From: a virus
Direction: 5' to 3' (one strand)
Virus record (IMG/VR): IMGVR_UViG_3300035698_019747
Coordinates: 62,001 to 126,000 of that record
Length of the DNA: 64,000 bases
Shown: in pieces, positions 53,317 through 61,935 of the stretch
Numbering within the stretch: the first letter of the stretch is position 1
Layout of the letters: the number at the start of each line of letters is the position of its first letter
Notes under the pieces: model-generated
Seen by the model: only the letters and a program-made list of their open reading frames with translations
What the model was told of the DNA's origin: nothing
Databases searched by the model: none
Translations under genes and position numbers: made by a program

Positions 53317-53391
53317 GTCGGGAAGGTAGGAATCGAACCTACTAACTGATGCTTCCAATGCACCCGTGCTTAAACCTTAGTCACTTCCCGA
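53317..53391 (-). tRNA. tRNA with apparent anticodon TGG, identity uncertain
   Basis: Acceptor TCGGGAA/TTCCCGA perfect; anticodon stem GGTGC/GCATC with loop ATTGGAA; T-arm GTAGG-TTCGATT-CCTAC. The D-arm (ACTAAGGTTTAAG between GTG and CAC) is irregular, and the loop resembles the adjacent Ser-like tRNA more than the true tRNA-Pro next door (which has G37). May be Ser- or Pro-accepting. Confidence 0.7.
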
Positions 53392-53398
53392 TATTTTG

Positions 53399-53472
53399 TA
53401 TAGTAGGTGGGATTCGAACCCACGTGCTCCACATCCCAAATGTGGCGAGATAAACCTCTCCTCTACTACTAT
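53399..53472 (-). tRNA. tRNA-Pro (anticodon TGG)
   Basis: Acceptor ATAGTAG/CTACTAT perfect, anticodon stem CCACA/TGTGG with the canonical Pro loop TTTGGGA (G37), T-arm GTGGG-TTCGAAT-CCCAC. Confidence 0.9.
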
Positions 53473-53481
53473 ATGTATTTG

Positions 53482-53552
53482 TTGGGCTAACAGGACTCGA
53501 ACCTATAATCACTCCTTCAAAGGGAGCTGTTATGCCATTTAACTATAGCCCA
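53482..53552 (-). tRNA. tRNA-Gln (anticodon TTG)
   Basis: 71 bases: acceptor TGGGCTA/TAGCCCA, D-arm GTTA-AATGGCA-TAAC, anticodon stem GCTCC/GGAGT with loop CTTTGAA, T-arm ATAGG-TTCGAGT-CCTGT. First tRNA of the cluster, a few bases after a terminator hairpin. Confidence 0.92.
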
Positions 53553-53554
53553 AT

Positions 53555-53585
53555 AAAAAACCCACTCGGTTATGAGCGGGTTTTT
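53555..53585 (-). terminator. Rho-independent terminator directly before tRNA-Gln
   Basis: On the minus strand: AAAAACCCGCTC-ATAACC-GAGTGGGTTTTTT, with one mismatch and a six-base U-run, ending three bases before the tRNA-Gln gene. Two further hairpins lie upstream (53586-53608 CTGTTATATA/TATATAACAG and 53610-53637). Confidence 0.85.
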
Positions 53586-53637
53586 CTGTTATATATTGTA
53601 TATAACAGAAAAGTCCTCTCATAAATGAGAGGACTTT
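53586..53637 (-). promoter_or_regulatory. Two tandem hairpins in the tRNA-cluster leader
   Basis: 53610-53637: AAAGTCCTCTCAT, two-base loop, ATGAGAGGACTTT, a 13-base perfect stem. 53586-53608: CTGTTATATA, loop of three, TATATAACAG. They lie between the small ORF at 53659-53742 and the terminator at 53555, as expected for an attenuator region. Alternative pairings not computed. Confidence 0.6.
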
Positions 53638-53658
53638 GCTTTAAAAGTTTTAAAAATC

Positions 53659-53742
53659 TCAAGCAATAGTCTCCCATCCGAATAATCTCGGTTGCGGTTG
53701 CCATTGCTGGTTGATAGTGATATTTAAAACTAAATTTTTCAT
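53659..53742 (-). CDS. 27-aa Gln/Pro/Trp-rich putative leader peptide
   Basis: ATG 53742-53740 to TGA 53661-53659: MKNLVLNITINQQWQPQPRL then FGWETIA. It holds four Gln (CAA x3, CAG), two Pro (CCG) and two Trp codons within 16 residues, all rare in these AT-rich genes. The downstream cluster encodes tRNA-Gln, tRNA-Pro and tRNA-Trp. It is followed by three hairpins and has a promoter box 45 bases upstream. Best read as a leader peptide controlling the tRNA transcript; an independent micropeptide is the alternative. Confidence 0.55.
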   Translation of the reverse strand: MKNLVLNITINQQWQPQPRLFGWETIA

Positions 53743-53786
53743 TACTGTATATATATTATTTTTGTTGTTCCTTTCTTAATTATAGT

Positions 53787-53795
53787 GCAAATATA
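53787..53795 (-). promoter_or_regulatory. Bacteroidota-type -7 box for leader and tRNA cluster
   Basis: Reverse complement TATATTTGC, 45 bases upstream of the leader ATG, leaving room for a 5' leader of about 35 bases. Confidence 0.55.
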
Positions 53796-53810
53796 TGAAA
53801 AAGTTTTATA

Positions 53811-54182
53811 TTATCTGCTAATAAATCTAAAATTTTTGAAATTTATGTAATATGGTGCTTTTTGTGTCTTATATTCCCCATCTAAATCTAAAAAGTGATA
53901 TAACCCTGTCTTATTCATTACTTGACATACAGGGATGTTACTTGAAAAATTACCACCAAAAAAGAAATGTACACCACCCAATTTATCACTCATGTTAATT
54001 CTATTTGATATGGAATATATGTTACCCAACTCACTGATGATAAAATCACCCACAGATATATTTTTAACCCATTCTTTCTGTATATTTTTATTAAATACAC
54101 ATTCTATAATATGTTGTTTAGATAACCCTAAGAATTCCTCAGGTAAGTGTTTTATTAAATATTCCCTATTAAATGTTGTCAT
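53811..54182 (-). CDS. Hypothetical protein, 123 aa
   Basis: MTTFNREYLIKHLPEEFLGL; helical N-terminus, then beta-rich (SVGDFIISELGNIYSISN; GGVHFFFGGNFSSNIPVCQV). No family recognised. Lies between the tRNA cluster and the 918-aa gene. Confidence 0.65.
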   Translation of the reverse strand: MTTFNREYLIKHLPEEFLGLSKQHIIECVFNKNIQKEWVKNISVGDFIISELGNIYSISNRINMSDKLGGVHFFFGGNFSSNIPVCQVMNKTGLYHFLDLDGEYKTQKAPYYINFKNFRFISR

Positions 54183-54234
54183 AATATATGTAATTTTATT
54201 ATGTTATATATGTAATAAATATGTTAAAGTTTAC

Positions 54235-56991
54235 TTATTTGTATATAACATACATATTATCTAAATCATCATCTTCGTAATTATACTCTATAAAATCATT
54301 GATACCTAATTGACCATAGTAATCTGAACCTATAATATATTCAGCTAACTCTTTTTCATATATATAATTAGTTAAAATGTTGGCTATTTCCACATCATCA
54401 AAACCCTGATCACTAAGATGATATTTTGAATCAGTAGTGGCACTTTCTATTTCCTCATTATATAACTCCTCTGCCTTTTCATCAATATCACTATCTGAGT
54501 ATTCCATATATTCAGAATCATCATCCTCTATTTTCTCTATTTCCTCATCAATCTCTTCAATATTATTTAGTATTTCAGATATATGTTCTTTATATTTAGT
54601 TACCTCAGAAGTTATATTATCTTCTAATTTTTTCAGAATAGTATTTAACCTATTCTTTCTATCTAAATCCTCACTATTTATTATAAGATTTTTTATTTTA
54701 TCTTTTTTTGAATTTAAATCCATATTAAGTGAAGCAATAGTATCTTTAAGTGATTCATTATTTTTAACAAAATCACTTCTTCTTATATTTAAATCCCCAC
54801 ACCTTTGCTCACCCTCTTCTGTTAGTGTTTTTTCTATATTATTATTACTTGGGTCTAATTTTATTTCTTCTACAAAATCCAATTCACTTCTCACATGTTC
54901 ATTAGCGAAACGTTCGCCATTAATACAATATTGAGGTATAAATTCTGGGAGGTGACCACTTTCTATTTGAGATAATACAGAATTCATAGCAGCCTCTTCT
55001 ATATCATCATATAAAATAACATTCCATGTTTTACCTGCTTCATCAACTTCTATATGTATTCTATAAAAAAGTTCAAACTCATAGTCATTTTCAACAACAT
55101 TTTTAAGTAATAAATACTTTCTATAATCACCACTTTCATAATCACCTTCATCTAATTCACCATTCTCATAGAGATACTTAAATAATGGTTTAGCATATTC
55201 ATCACCATTATACTTAGAATAATTATCATCACTATACTTATATTTTGATTGAACAACCCTATCTATTAGTTCCTGATAAGTCTTATTGGACATTGATCTT
55301 AATAAATGTGAAATAGTTTTATATTCAGATGGTATATCCTCAATTGAATTACCTGTTATAAACCCATTACCATCAATATTATGCATATAGAAATCATTAA
55401 AACCTGTTGATATTTTAATGTCTGATATTAAAAAAGGGTCAAAATAATCCCTAGAAGAGTCAAATATAATATAATAATAGAATTTGTTAATTTCTTGTGA
55501 ACCATTACTTGAAATAAAATATTCTGATAGATTATAAGTCTTGGTAGATATGTTTCTAAAAGCATCTACTCTTCTTGTATTATAATTAATTGGATCTTTA
55601 ATAATAAATTCAAATAGGTATATATCACCTACCTTACTAGAGGTTATATCTAAACCTTGTTGTTGTAGGTCTGAATTATATAATTCTTCAATTTCATTTT
55701 TTAAATCTACTTCTATTTTCATATATTTTTCAGTTATATCCTTAGCTTTTAATATATCCTTATTATTGACTATAATGTCTATAATATACTTATCAGGAAT
55801 AGTAGTATCAAAATTTGTCAAATTCTGATCAGAAAACTCATTATATGACACACCATTATATATATACATCTTTATTTTATATTGAAATCCTTTCTGATTT
55901 ACATTTTTGGAAAAATCATATATTATATAGAAATTATAATCACCCACTTCATCACCACCATAACTAAATGGGTTAACAGTATTGAATTTATGTATATTAA
56001 ACTGTTTTTCATTACTTACCCCTAAGCACATTATATCTGGATTATTAGAAACCTTTAATTGTTCCCCACTATCACCTTTTATTAACCCATTCTTAAACTC
56101 AAGTGTTGTCATACCAAAATTTAAGTCATCTAACATATTAATGACGTTATCTGGTAAATTATCAGATAAATTATCATCATTTTTATTATGTATATTAGTA
56201 ATCATACCCATATCATTTGTGGTAAAACCAACTAGGTGTAGGTTATCATATATTTCTAAGCTATAATCCCATATAAAAAATTGTCTTTTAAAACCACTTG
56301 TGTGATTATTGAATGAAGAATTACTTGTTACTATACACCATGATGAAGCACCTAATTTAACGGATGCATCATAGTCAGTTATCTCTGCTAATATGAGACC
56401 ATCATCAATGTTTTGATGCATAAGTTTAGCACCATCTAGTTCAGTTATATCCTTTATAGTTTTTGGATAAGACTTATCACTGTTCTTAGTGATAAAATCT
56501 TTGAGGTAATCTAATATACTACCCCTTGTTTTAAACTTTGATATTTTAACAGACAACTGTTTTAATAAACCCATTGAATGTAGTTCAATAGATATGTTTC
56601 TGAAATCATTATCCTTTATATCAATTAAATTCTTTTGTTCCCTAGGTAATATATTATAAACTTTTTTGATACGGTTGTTATTATCTATTGTATTTATTTC
56701 ATCCTTTAACAATTCAAAGCTATTATACTTTAATGGCTCTTTACTAAGTAATGAAGAATGTTCTTTTAACCATTTTAAGAGATCAACTATTTCGTCCATT
56801 GACACTTCCTGAGTAAACATATACTTAGTCATTAAACCTAAGTAATTAATATTTTTAAATATTTTAATGTTGTTTTTTTTCAACTCTACATAAGAAGGGT
56901 TGTTTATACTAATACCATCTTTTTTTAAAATAGCTAAGGCTTGTTGCTTATTTTCTAATATCTTTTTACTAAATTTTCTGATGAATTGCAT
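54235..56991 (-). CDS. Large multidomain protein (918 aa), putative injected effector
   Basis: N-terminus MQFIRKFSKKILENKQQALA fits the shared signature (I-L-E at 11-13). Residues about 200-270 hold VKLGASSWCIVTSNSSF ... RQFFIWDYSLEIYD ... HLVGFTTNDMGMITNIHNKN, a conserved pattern of a G-x-x-SWCI helix and beta strands found in large phage proteins and resembling PcfJ-like modules. A coiled coil spans about 740-830 (EILNNIEEIDEEIEKIEDDD) and the tail is very acidic. Intact over 2.7 kb. Biochemical role unknown. Confidence 0.65.
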   Translation of the reverse strand: MQFIRKFSKKILENKQQALAILKKDGISINNPSYVELKKNNIKIFKNINYLGLMTKYMFTQEVSMDEIVDLLKWLKEHSSLLSKEPLKYNSFELLKDEINTIDNNNRIKKVYNILPREQKNLIDIKDNDFRNISIELHSMGLLKQLSVKISKFKTRGSILDYLKDFITKNSDKSYPKTIKDITELDGAKLMHQNIDDGLILAEITDYDASVKLGASSWCIVTSNSSFNNHTSGFKRQFFIWDYSLEIYDNLHLVGFTTNDMGMITNIHNKNDDNLSDNLPDNVINMLDDLNFGMTTLEFKNGLIKGDSGEQLKVSNNPDIMCLGVSNEKQFNIHKFNTVNPFSYGGDEVGDYNFYIIYDFSKNVNQKGFQYKIKMYIYNGVSYNEFSDQNLTNFDTTIPDKYIIDIIVNNKDILKAKDITEKYMKIEVDLKNEIEELYNSDLQQQGLDITSSKVGDIYLFEFIIKDPINYNTRRVDAFRNISTKTYNLSEYFISSNGSQEINKFYYYIIFDSSRDYFDPFLISDIKISTGFNDFYMHNIDGNGFITGNSIEDIPSEYKTISHLLRSMSNKTYQELIDRVVQSKYKYSDDNYSKYNGDEYAKPLFKYLYENGELDEGDYESGDYRKYLLLKNVVENDYEFELFYRIHIEVDEAGKTWNVILYDDIEEAAMNSVLSQIESGHLPEFIPQYCINGERFANEHVRSELDFVEEIKLDPSNNNIEKTLTEEGEQRCGDLNIRRSDFVKNNESLKDTIASLNMDLNSKKDKIKNLIINSEDLDRKNRLNTILKKLEDNITSEVTKYKEHISEILNNIEEIDEEIEKIEDDDSEYMEYSDSDIDEKAEELYNEEIESATTDSKYHLSDQGFDDVEIANILTNYIYEKELAEYIIGSDYYGQLGINDFIEYNYEDDDLDNMYVIYK

Positions 56992-57063
56992 ATACAGATG
57001 TCTTTTATTTATAATATATTCTATATATTAAATAAATCTACATTTCTTTGGTAGTATTATAAT

Positions 57064-57309
57064 TTACTTTTTATACATAAATTTCTCAATATCAATAAAA
57101 TCCCCTTCTGTCTCTATTCCGTTCATATCTTCACCATAATATAAACCATCTTCTATTTTATTTATTTTAATATATTCTCCATTTTTAAGGATAGCATTTA
57201 CATGTTTATTTTCACTATAGCTTGATAGATAAGTAGTTGCATCCTTATATGCCTTGTTATGACCATATATGCTTTTCGAAAATTCCCAGAATTCCAATAA
57301 AATATTCAT
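57064..57309 (-). CDS. Small hypothetical protein, 81 aa
   Basis: MNILLEFWEFSKSIYGHNKA; a short beta barrel-like middle (AILKNGEYIKINKIEDGLYY). N-terminal M-N-I-L-L-E resembles the I-x-E propeptide pattern weakly. Divergent from gp32. Unrecognised. Confidence 0.6.
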   Translation of the reverse strand: MNILLEFWEFSKSIYGHNKAYKDATTYLSSYSENKHVNAILKNGEYIKINKIEDGLYYGEDMNGIETEGDFIDIEKFMYKK

Positions 57310-57368
57310 ATTTATTTAAACTTTTTAATTTACTATCTATATATAAAAAAGTTACTTGAAATGGATAC

Positions 57369-57431
57369 GTTAAGCTAAATTATTTTAAACTTTTATCAAA
57401 CCAAGTAATATAATAATAAGAATAGCTTAAC
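57369..57431 (+). promoter_or_regulatory. Inverted repeat in the gp32-like mRNA leader
   Basis: GTTAAGCTA (57369-57377) and TAGCTTAAC (57423-57431) form a perfect nine-base stem around 45 bases of AT-rich sequence. It is followed by an unstructured A-rich run (CAAAAATAAAAATAAAAAAAG) up to the ATG at 57473. T4 gp32 represses its own mRNA by binding a folded element plus an unstructured leader, so this is a candidate autoregulatory operator. Confidence 0.5.
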
Positions 57432-57472
57432 AAACAAAAGTTAGCAAAAATAAAAATAAAAAAAGCAAAATT

Positions 57473-58579
57473 ATGATGAACAGAGAACTATTTAACGATG
57501 AAGCGTTAGAACAAAAATCAACTTACGAAAGTAACGCGAACGAAAGAGGTCTAGACGGTCTATACCGTGTTGACCTATCAAAAATAAAACCTGAACATAA
57601 AAAAAGAGGATATAAGGCTAGACTTAGACTATTATCTAATATTTCTTCAAATCGGGATTATTTCCAAGCATTTATGGGAGATAATTATAATGAAGATGCT
57701 GAGGTAGCAATGGGACCATCTTTTTATAGAAAAATTACTCACTTCTTAGATATTAAGAAAGATGAACTAAGTCACCTAAGAGGGTACTATGATGACCCAA
57801 GTAACATCAACCCATTAACTGGTACTAGATTTGGTTCTGCTAAATTTGGACCATTAGCAACTACTTACTTTAACTTAAATAAGTCCAAAAATGCTTTAGA
57901 GCAAAGTAGAGCAGCTATGATTAAGTATCAGAACAAATACTTCTCTTATGTTCTAGTAATAGAAGATGAACAACAACCAGAATTAGAAGGCAAAATTATG
58001 ATCTTCTCATATGGTAACCAAATTATGAGTATCATTGATGATGAGAAAGATGGGAATATCACTGGTGAAAAATGTATCGTTTTTAGCCCAGAAACTGGTA
58101 AAGATTTAATCTTACTAGCTAAAGAAAATTCATTTACTAATGATAATGGTAAAGATGTTATTGCACCAGAATATACGAAATCAACTTTTGTTGAAAGAAG
58201 TGCGATAAAAATTCGTAACAAGGATGGTGACCTTAAAGAATTACCACTTGATGAAAATGGTAAACTATCAGATGCACATTGGGAAAAATATGTCGCATTT
58301 CTATTAGAAAGAGATGTTCAATTAGAGGATTGGGCCGGTAAAGCTTGGACTGAAGATCAACAAATTAAAGTGAGTGATGCAATTAACTACTTTACTGGAA
58401 AAACACCAACAAGTTCAGTACCTACTTCTAGTGAAAGTGTAGTTGAAGACTTCTCTTTTGATAAAGGATCTAGTAATGATGGTTTTGATGACGAAGATTT
58501 CAGTGATAGTGACTCTAACGAAAAATCAAGTACCGCAGATGAATTTGATGACTTTGATGATATTGATGATGACTTTTAA
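57473..58579 (+). CDS. Single-stranded DNA-binding protein, T4 gp32-like
   Basis: 368 residues. Coats ssDNA in replication and recombination. The core resembles gp32: KARLRLLSNISSNRDYFQAF (48-67), KFGPLATTYFNLNKSKNALE, then KYFSYVLVIEDEQQPELEGK and IMIFSYGNQIMSII, the Y-Y-SYV...D...P...EGK block of gp32. The zinc-binding His/Cys set of T4 gp32 is not evident. The C-terminal 50 residues are Ser/Asp/Glu/Phe-rich (DDFDDIDDDF), the protein-recruiting acidic tail. Strongest evidence for a T4-like replisome. Confidence 0.85.
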   Translation: MMNRELFNDEALEQKSTYESNANERGLDGLYRVDLSKIKPEHKKRGYKARLRLLSNISSNRDYFQAFMGDNYNEDAEVAMGPSFYRKITHFLDIKKDELSHLRGYYDDPSNINPLTGTRFGSAKFGPLATTYFNLNKSKNALEQSRAAMIKYQNKYFSYVLVIEDEQQPELEGKIMIFSYGNQIMSIIDDEKDGNITGEKCIVFSPETGKDLILLAKENSFTNDNGKDVIAPEYTKSTFVERSAIKIRNKDGDLKELPLDENGKLSDAHWEKYVAFLLERDVQLEDWAGKAWTEDQQIKVSDAINYFTGKTPTSSVPTSSESVVEDFSFDKGSSNDGFDDEDFSDSDSNEKSSTADEFDDFDDIDDDF

Positions 58580-58597
58580 TAAAGTAAAATATGAAAT

Positions 58598-58637
58598 AAA
58601 AAAGGAAATAGACAGTTTGTCTATTTCCTTTTTTTGT
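58598..58637 (+). terminator. Rho-independent terminator after gp32
   Basis: AAAAGGAAATAGACA, loop GTT, TGTCTATTTCCTTTTTTT: long perfect stem with a U-run, 20 bases after the gp32 stop. Confidence 0.93.
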
Positions 58638-58718
58638 TAAAAATGTAAAAAAAATATCATAATATTTTATATAACATGGAGATGGGTTTAGATTATATAT
58701 AAAAAAACACAAGTAGAT

Positions 58719-59642
<924 letters not shown>

Positions 59643-59655
59643 TATTTTATATAAT

Positions 59656-60033
59656 ATGATAAATAAAAAGTACCTAGAACAAGCAGCTAGAATCCGAAAG
59701 GATTTTATAAATATAAATAGTGATTTAGAAATAGTTTCTACTGAATTATTTTCCCTAAAAGATAGATTGGAAAAATATAAGACAGACCTTAAATCACTTA
59801 CGGATGATCCTGATATAAGCAATGATGTTTTAAATTCTAACGCTATGGATATTTTAAATGATATGGCACGCGAACAAGATACTATAAACAATATTTATAA
59901 ACCCATTAATGAAAAGATGGAGAACCTTAAAAAAGAGGAAATTGAGTTATTTTCTAATTTGAAAAAAGAATATCCTAGCTTGTCTGACACAGAACTAGTA
60001 AAAAAAATTACTAATTTTATCGGGGGGATGTAA
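59656..60033 (+). CDS. Coiled-coil protein, 125 aa
   Basis: Start at MINKKYLEQAARIRKDFINI (the frame is open upstream but overlaps the previous gene). Nearly all helix with heptads (SLKDRLEKYKTDLKSL; NEKMENLKKEEIELFSNLKK). Possibly a scaffold or assembly partner of the upstream protein. Function unknown. Confidence 0.7.
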   Translation: MINKKYLEQAARIRKDFININSDLEIVSTELFSLKDRLEKYKTDLKSLTDDPDISNDVLNSNAMDILNDMAREQDTINNIYKPINEKMENLKKEEIELFSNLKKEYPSLSDTELVKKITNFIGGM

Positions 60034-60061
60034 ATATTCATTATATTTGGAAAAAATTATT

Positions 60062-60445
60062 ATGAACAATACCACATCATTGCACGGATATATAACTTAT
60101 AAATATGTAGGAAATCACTTAGTTCCTGTACTAGTAGATGCTAGTGGATACATAATAGTTATCGCATATAAGATACAAGAAATTATTTTAAATAATAGTG
60201 ACTCAAAATTATCATTTAAATACATGATAACCGATGGGATATCAACAGAATCTATTTTAAGTAAAGGTTCTACTCCAATGCTTTCTGATAGTAAAATAGA
60301 TATATATTTTGATAAATATGATATTGATTATGGGGAATATAATGATACTGATTATGTTAACACCATGGTTTTAGGTGATTTGGATTTATGTAAGGTACTT
60401 TCTGATAATAATGGACATTTTATGCATTTATGCATATCTCTTTGA
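60062..60445 (+). CDS. Hypothetical protein, 127 aa
   Basis: Start at ATG 60062 (MNNTTSLHGYITYKYVGNHL). Beta-rich (VLVDASGYIIVIAYKIQEII). Convergent with the gene at 60454. TATATTTGG lies just upstream. Unrecognised. Confidence 0.65.
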   Translation: MNNTTSLHGYITYKYVGNHLVPVLVDASGYIIVIAYKIQEIILNNSDSKLSFKYMITDGISTESILSKGSTPMLSDSKIDIYFDKYDIDYGEYNDTDYVNTMVLGDLDLCKVLSDNNGHFMHLCISL

Positions 60446-60453
60446 ATATTAAA

Positions 60454-60693
60454 TTAAAGTTTAATGCTTTCTGATAGACCTATCTTTGTTCTGATATTAT
60501 CCTTAATAGAGTCTCTTATATTATTTAGTTCCCCCTCTGGTAAATCATATTTACTCATTATATCGTCTTGCTGACTAACAAAGTCTCTTATCTGATCTAC
60601 ATCTGGTACGGTGTCTATTTCTTGCATGAATTCATCAAAGTTTTCTTTAATAACTTTATATACTGCGTAAGTTTCAAATTTAAAAGTTTTCAT
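60454..60693 (-). CDS. Small protein with capsid-targeting-like N-terminus, 79 aa
   Basis: MKTFKFETYAVYKVIKENFD, with I-K-E at 15-17, then an acidic helical body (QEIDTVPDVDQIRDFVSQQD) and LSESIKL at the end. Similar in size to small T4 internal proteins. Function unknown. Confidence 0.6.
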   Translation of the reverse strand: MKTFKFETYAVYKVIKENFDEFMQEIDTVPDVDQIRDFVSQQDDIMSKYDLPEGELNNIRDSIKDNIRTKIGLSESIKL

Positions 60694-60733
60694 AAATTGG
60701 ACTATATTTTCTTTATATATTAAATATTTTTAT

Positions 60734-60742
60734 TATATTTGC
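60734..60742 (+). promoter_or_regulatory. Bacteroidota-type -7 promoter box
   Basis: TATATTTGC, seven bases before the ATG at 60749, implying a near-leaderless transcript. Confidence 0.5.
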
Positions 60743-60748
60743 ACTGTT

Positions 60749-60901
60749 ATGAAGGTAGAAAAAGCACAAATATATAAAACCATGCGCAAAGTTAGTAGAG
60801 AAATCTACCTAGATAAACCATATATAAAGGGTGGTGCTCATGTTAATTATAAGAAGTATACTAGAAAATTAAAACATAAAATTGATCAAAATGAACGATA
60901 G
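60749..60901 (+). CDS. Small basic protein, 50 aa
   Basis: ATG 60749 to TAG 60899-60901: MKVEKAQIYKTMRKVSREIY followed by a Lys/Arg-rich tail (HVNYKKYTRKLKHKIDQNER). Overlaps the next ATG by 11 bases. Possibly nucleic-acid binding from charge alone. Confidence 0.6.
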   Translation: MKVEKAQIYKTMRKVSREIYLDKPYIKGGAHVNYKKYTRKLKHKIDQNER

Positions 60902-61175
60902 AATTAGAGATTTACAACGTGAAATTGAACGCGAACAATCAAATATAGATAATTGTAATCATAGTTGGGGAAAGCCATATAGCAACCCCGAAACAAAACG
61001 TGAACCATATGGATATAAGTTAGTTGGACATGGCAGTGACGTTTCGTATGAGTCAGAAGGATATAGGGATGTAAATGTCCCTAGATGGACAAGAGATTGT
61101 ACTATATGTGGTCACAGTGAACACACACATAGCACTGAAGCAGTTATTAAAGAACATCGCCCTAAATTCGGCTAG
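60891..61175 (+). CDS. Zinc-ribbon-like protein, 94 aa
   Basis: Start at ATG 60891 (MNDRIRDLQREIEREQSNID). After an N-terminal helix come CNHSW and, 50 residues on, CTICGHSEHTHS, giving the C-x-H/C-x-x-C pairs of a zinc ribbon. Similar helix-plus-ribbon proteins are common in phages. Ends TAG, two bases before the phosphatase gene. Confidence 0.7.
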   Translation: MNDRIRDLQREIEREQSNIDNCNHSWGKPYSNPETKREPYGYKLVGHGSDVSYESEGYRDVNVPRWTRDCTICGHSEHTHSTEAVIKEHRPKFG

Positions 61176-61177
61176 AT

Positions 61178-61651
61178 ATGAGAATAACTATACTGAACAG
61201 AAAGAAGTTTAAAGAGTTGATGATAAGTAGAAATATAACACCTTCCAATGTTAATGGTCAGGAAAATAAAAATACTTACCTTATATCAATTAACAATACA
61301 CACACTCAACATACATACTCTTATTTTGAAGAAGTATATGCCTCTAATCTACTCAAATTATATTTTGATGATGTAACATATAATGCATCAGGTAATGTCT
61401 TATTTGACTCTAAAATGGCTAAAGAAGTACTTAGGTTTGCTAATTTTATTAAATTAAATGAAACAGATAATACAGAGATTATCATACACTGTAGTGCAGG
61501 TATTAATAGAAGTGGTAGTATTGGTAAATTCTTATCCGATTTCTTCATTTATACATATGATCGGTTAATGTTAGAGAACCCTCAAATTATGGGTAACTCA
61601 GTAGTTAATAACCTACTATACAGAGAATGGGTTTATTATGATTATGATTAA
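61178..61651 (+). CDS. Tyrosine/dual-specificity phosphatase-like protein
   Basis: 157 residues. The P-loop IIIHCSAGINRSGSIGKFL (101-119) contains HC-x5-R-S (Cys105, Arg111), the catalytic signature of protein tyrosine phosphatases. The acid Asp may be in YFDDVTYN (62-69). Cyclin-like small phosphatases of this size occur in phages and plasmids. Possible roles: dephosphorylating host proteins or RNA 5' ends; unknown here. Confidence 0.82.
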   Translation: MRITILNRKKFKELMISRNITPSNVNGQENKNTYLISINNTHTQHTYSYFEEVYASNLLKLYFDDVTYNASGNVLFDSKMAKEVLRFANFIKLNETDNTEIIIHCSAGINRSGSIGKFLSDFFIYTYDRLMLENPQIMGNSVVNNLLYREWVYYDYD

Positions 61652-61659
61652 AATAAAAT

Positions 61660-61904
61660 ATGGAAAAATAAAAAGACGAACAATTAGATAAAAAACTATT
61701 TAAAAGTGGGTCACATCTTATGAGTAAATGTAAAGTATTTGATAACCAATCTTAGATGAAAAAAGGAGATATTGGTAATAATTAATGCTGTTACATTGAG
61801 TCTACCATACTAAAAATATATCAAAAGCATATAGGTCTATTGATTTAAGGGATGCTATTATGGTAAATAATCTAGAAAAAGTTGAAGAGATATTAAGGGG
61901 TTAG
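61660..61904 (+). pseudogene. Gene remnant with several stops and shifts
   Basis: ATG 61660 is followed by TAA at codon 4, then KDEQLDKKLFKSGSHLMSKC in the same frame, TAG, KKGDIGNN, TAA, and finally in another frame VYHTKNISKAYRSIDLRDAI then MVNNLEKVEEILRG to TAG. The pieces look coding but need at least three repairs. Identity unknown. Confidence 0.5.
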
Positions 61905-61924
61905 TTATTTAACTAACCCCTTAA
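61893..61924. terminator. Bidirectional hairpin terminator
   Basis: TTAAGGGGTTAGTTA, loop TT, TAACTAACCCCTTAA: 15-base perfect stem, followed by TATTTAATATATTATTTTTT, between the remnant and the convergent AAA+ gene. Confidence 0.85.
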
Positions 61925-61935
61925 TATTTAATATA

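Noticed and set aside
54437-54934. Plus-strand Ser/Leu-rich frame of 165 codons
   Set aside because: Antisense shadow of the acidic C-terminus of the 918-aa gene.
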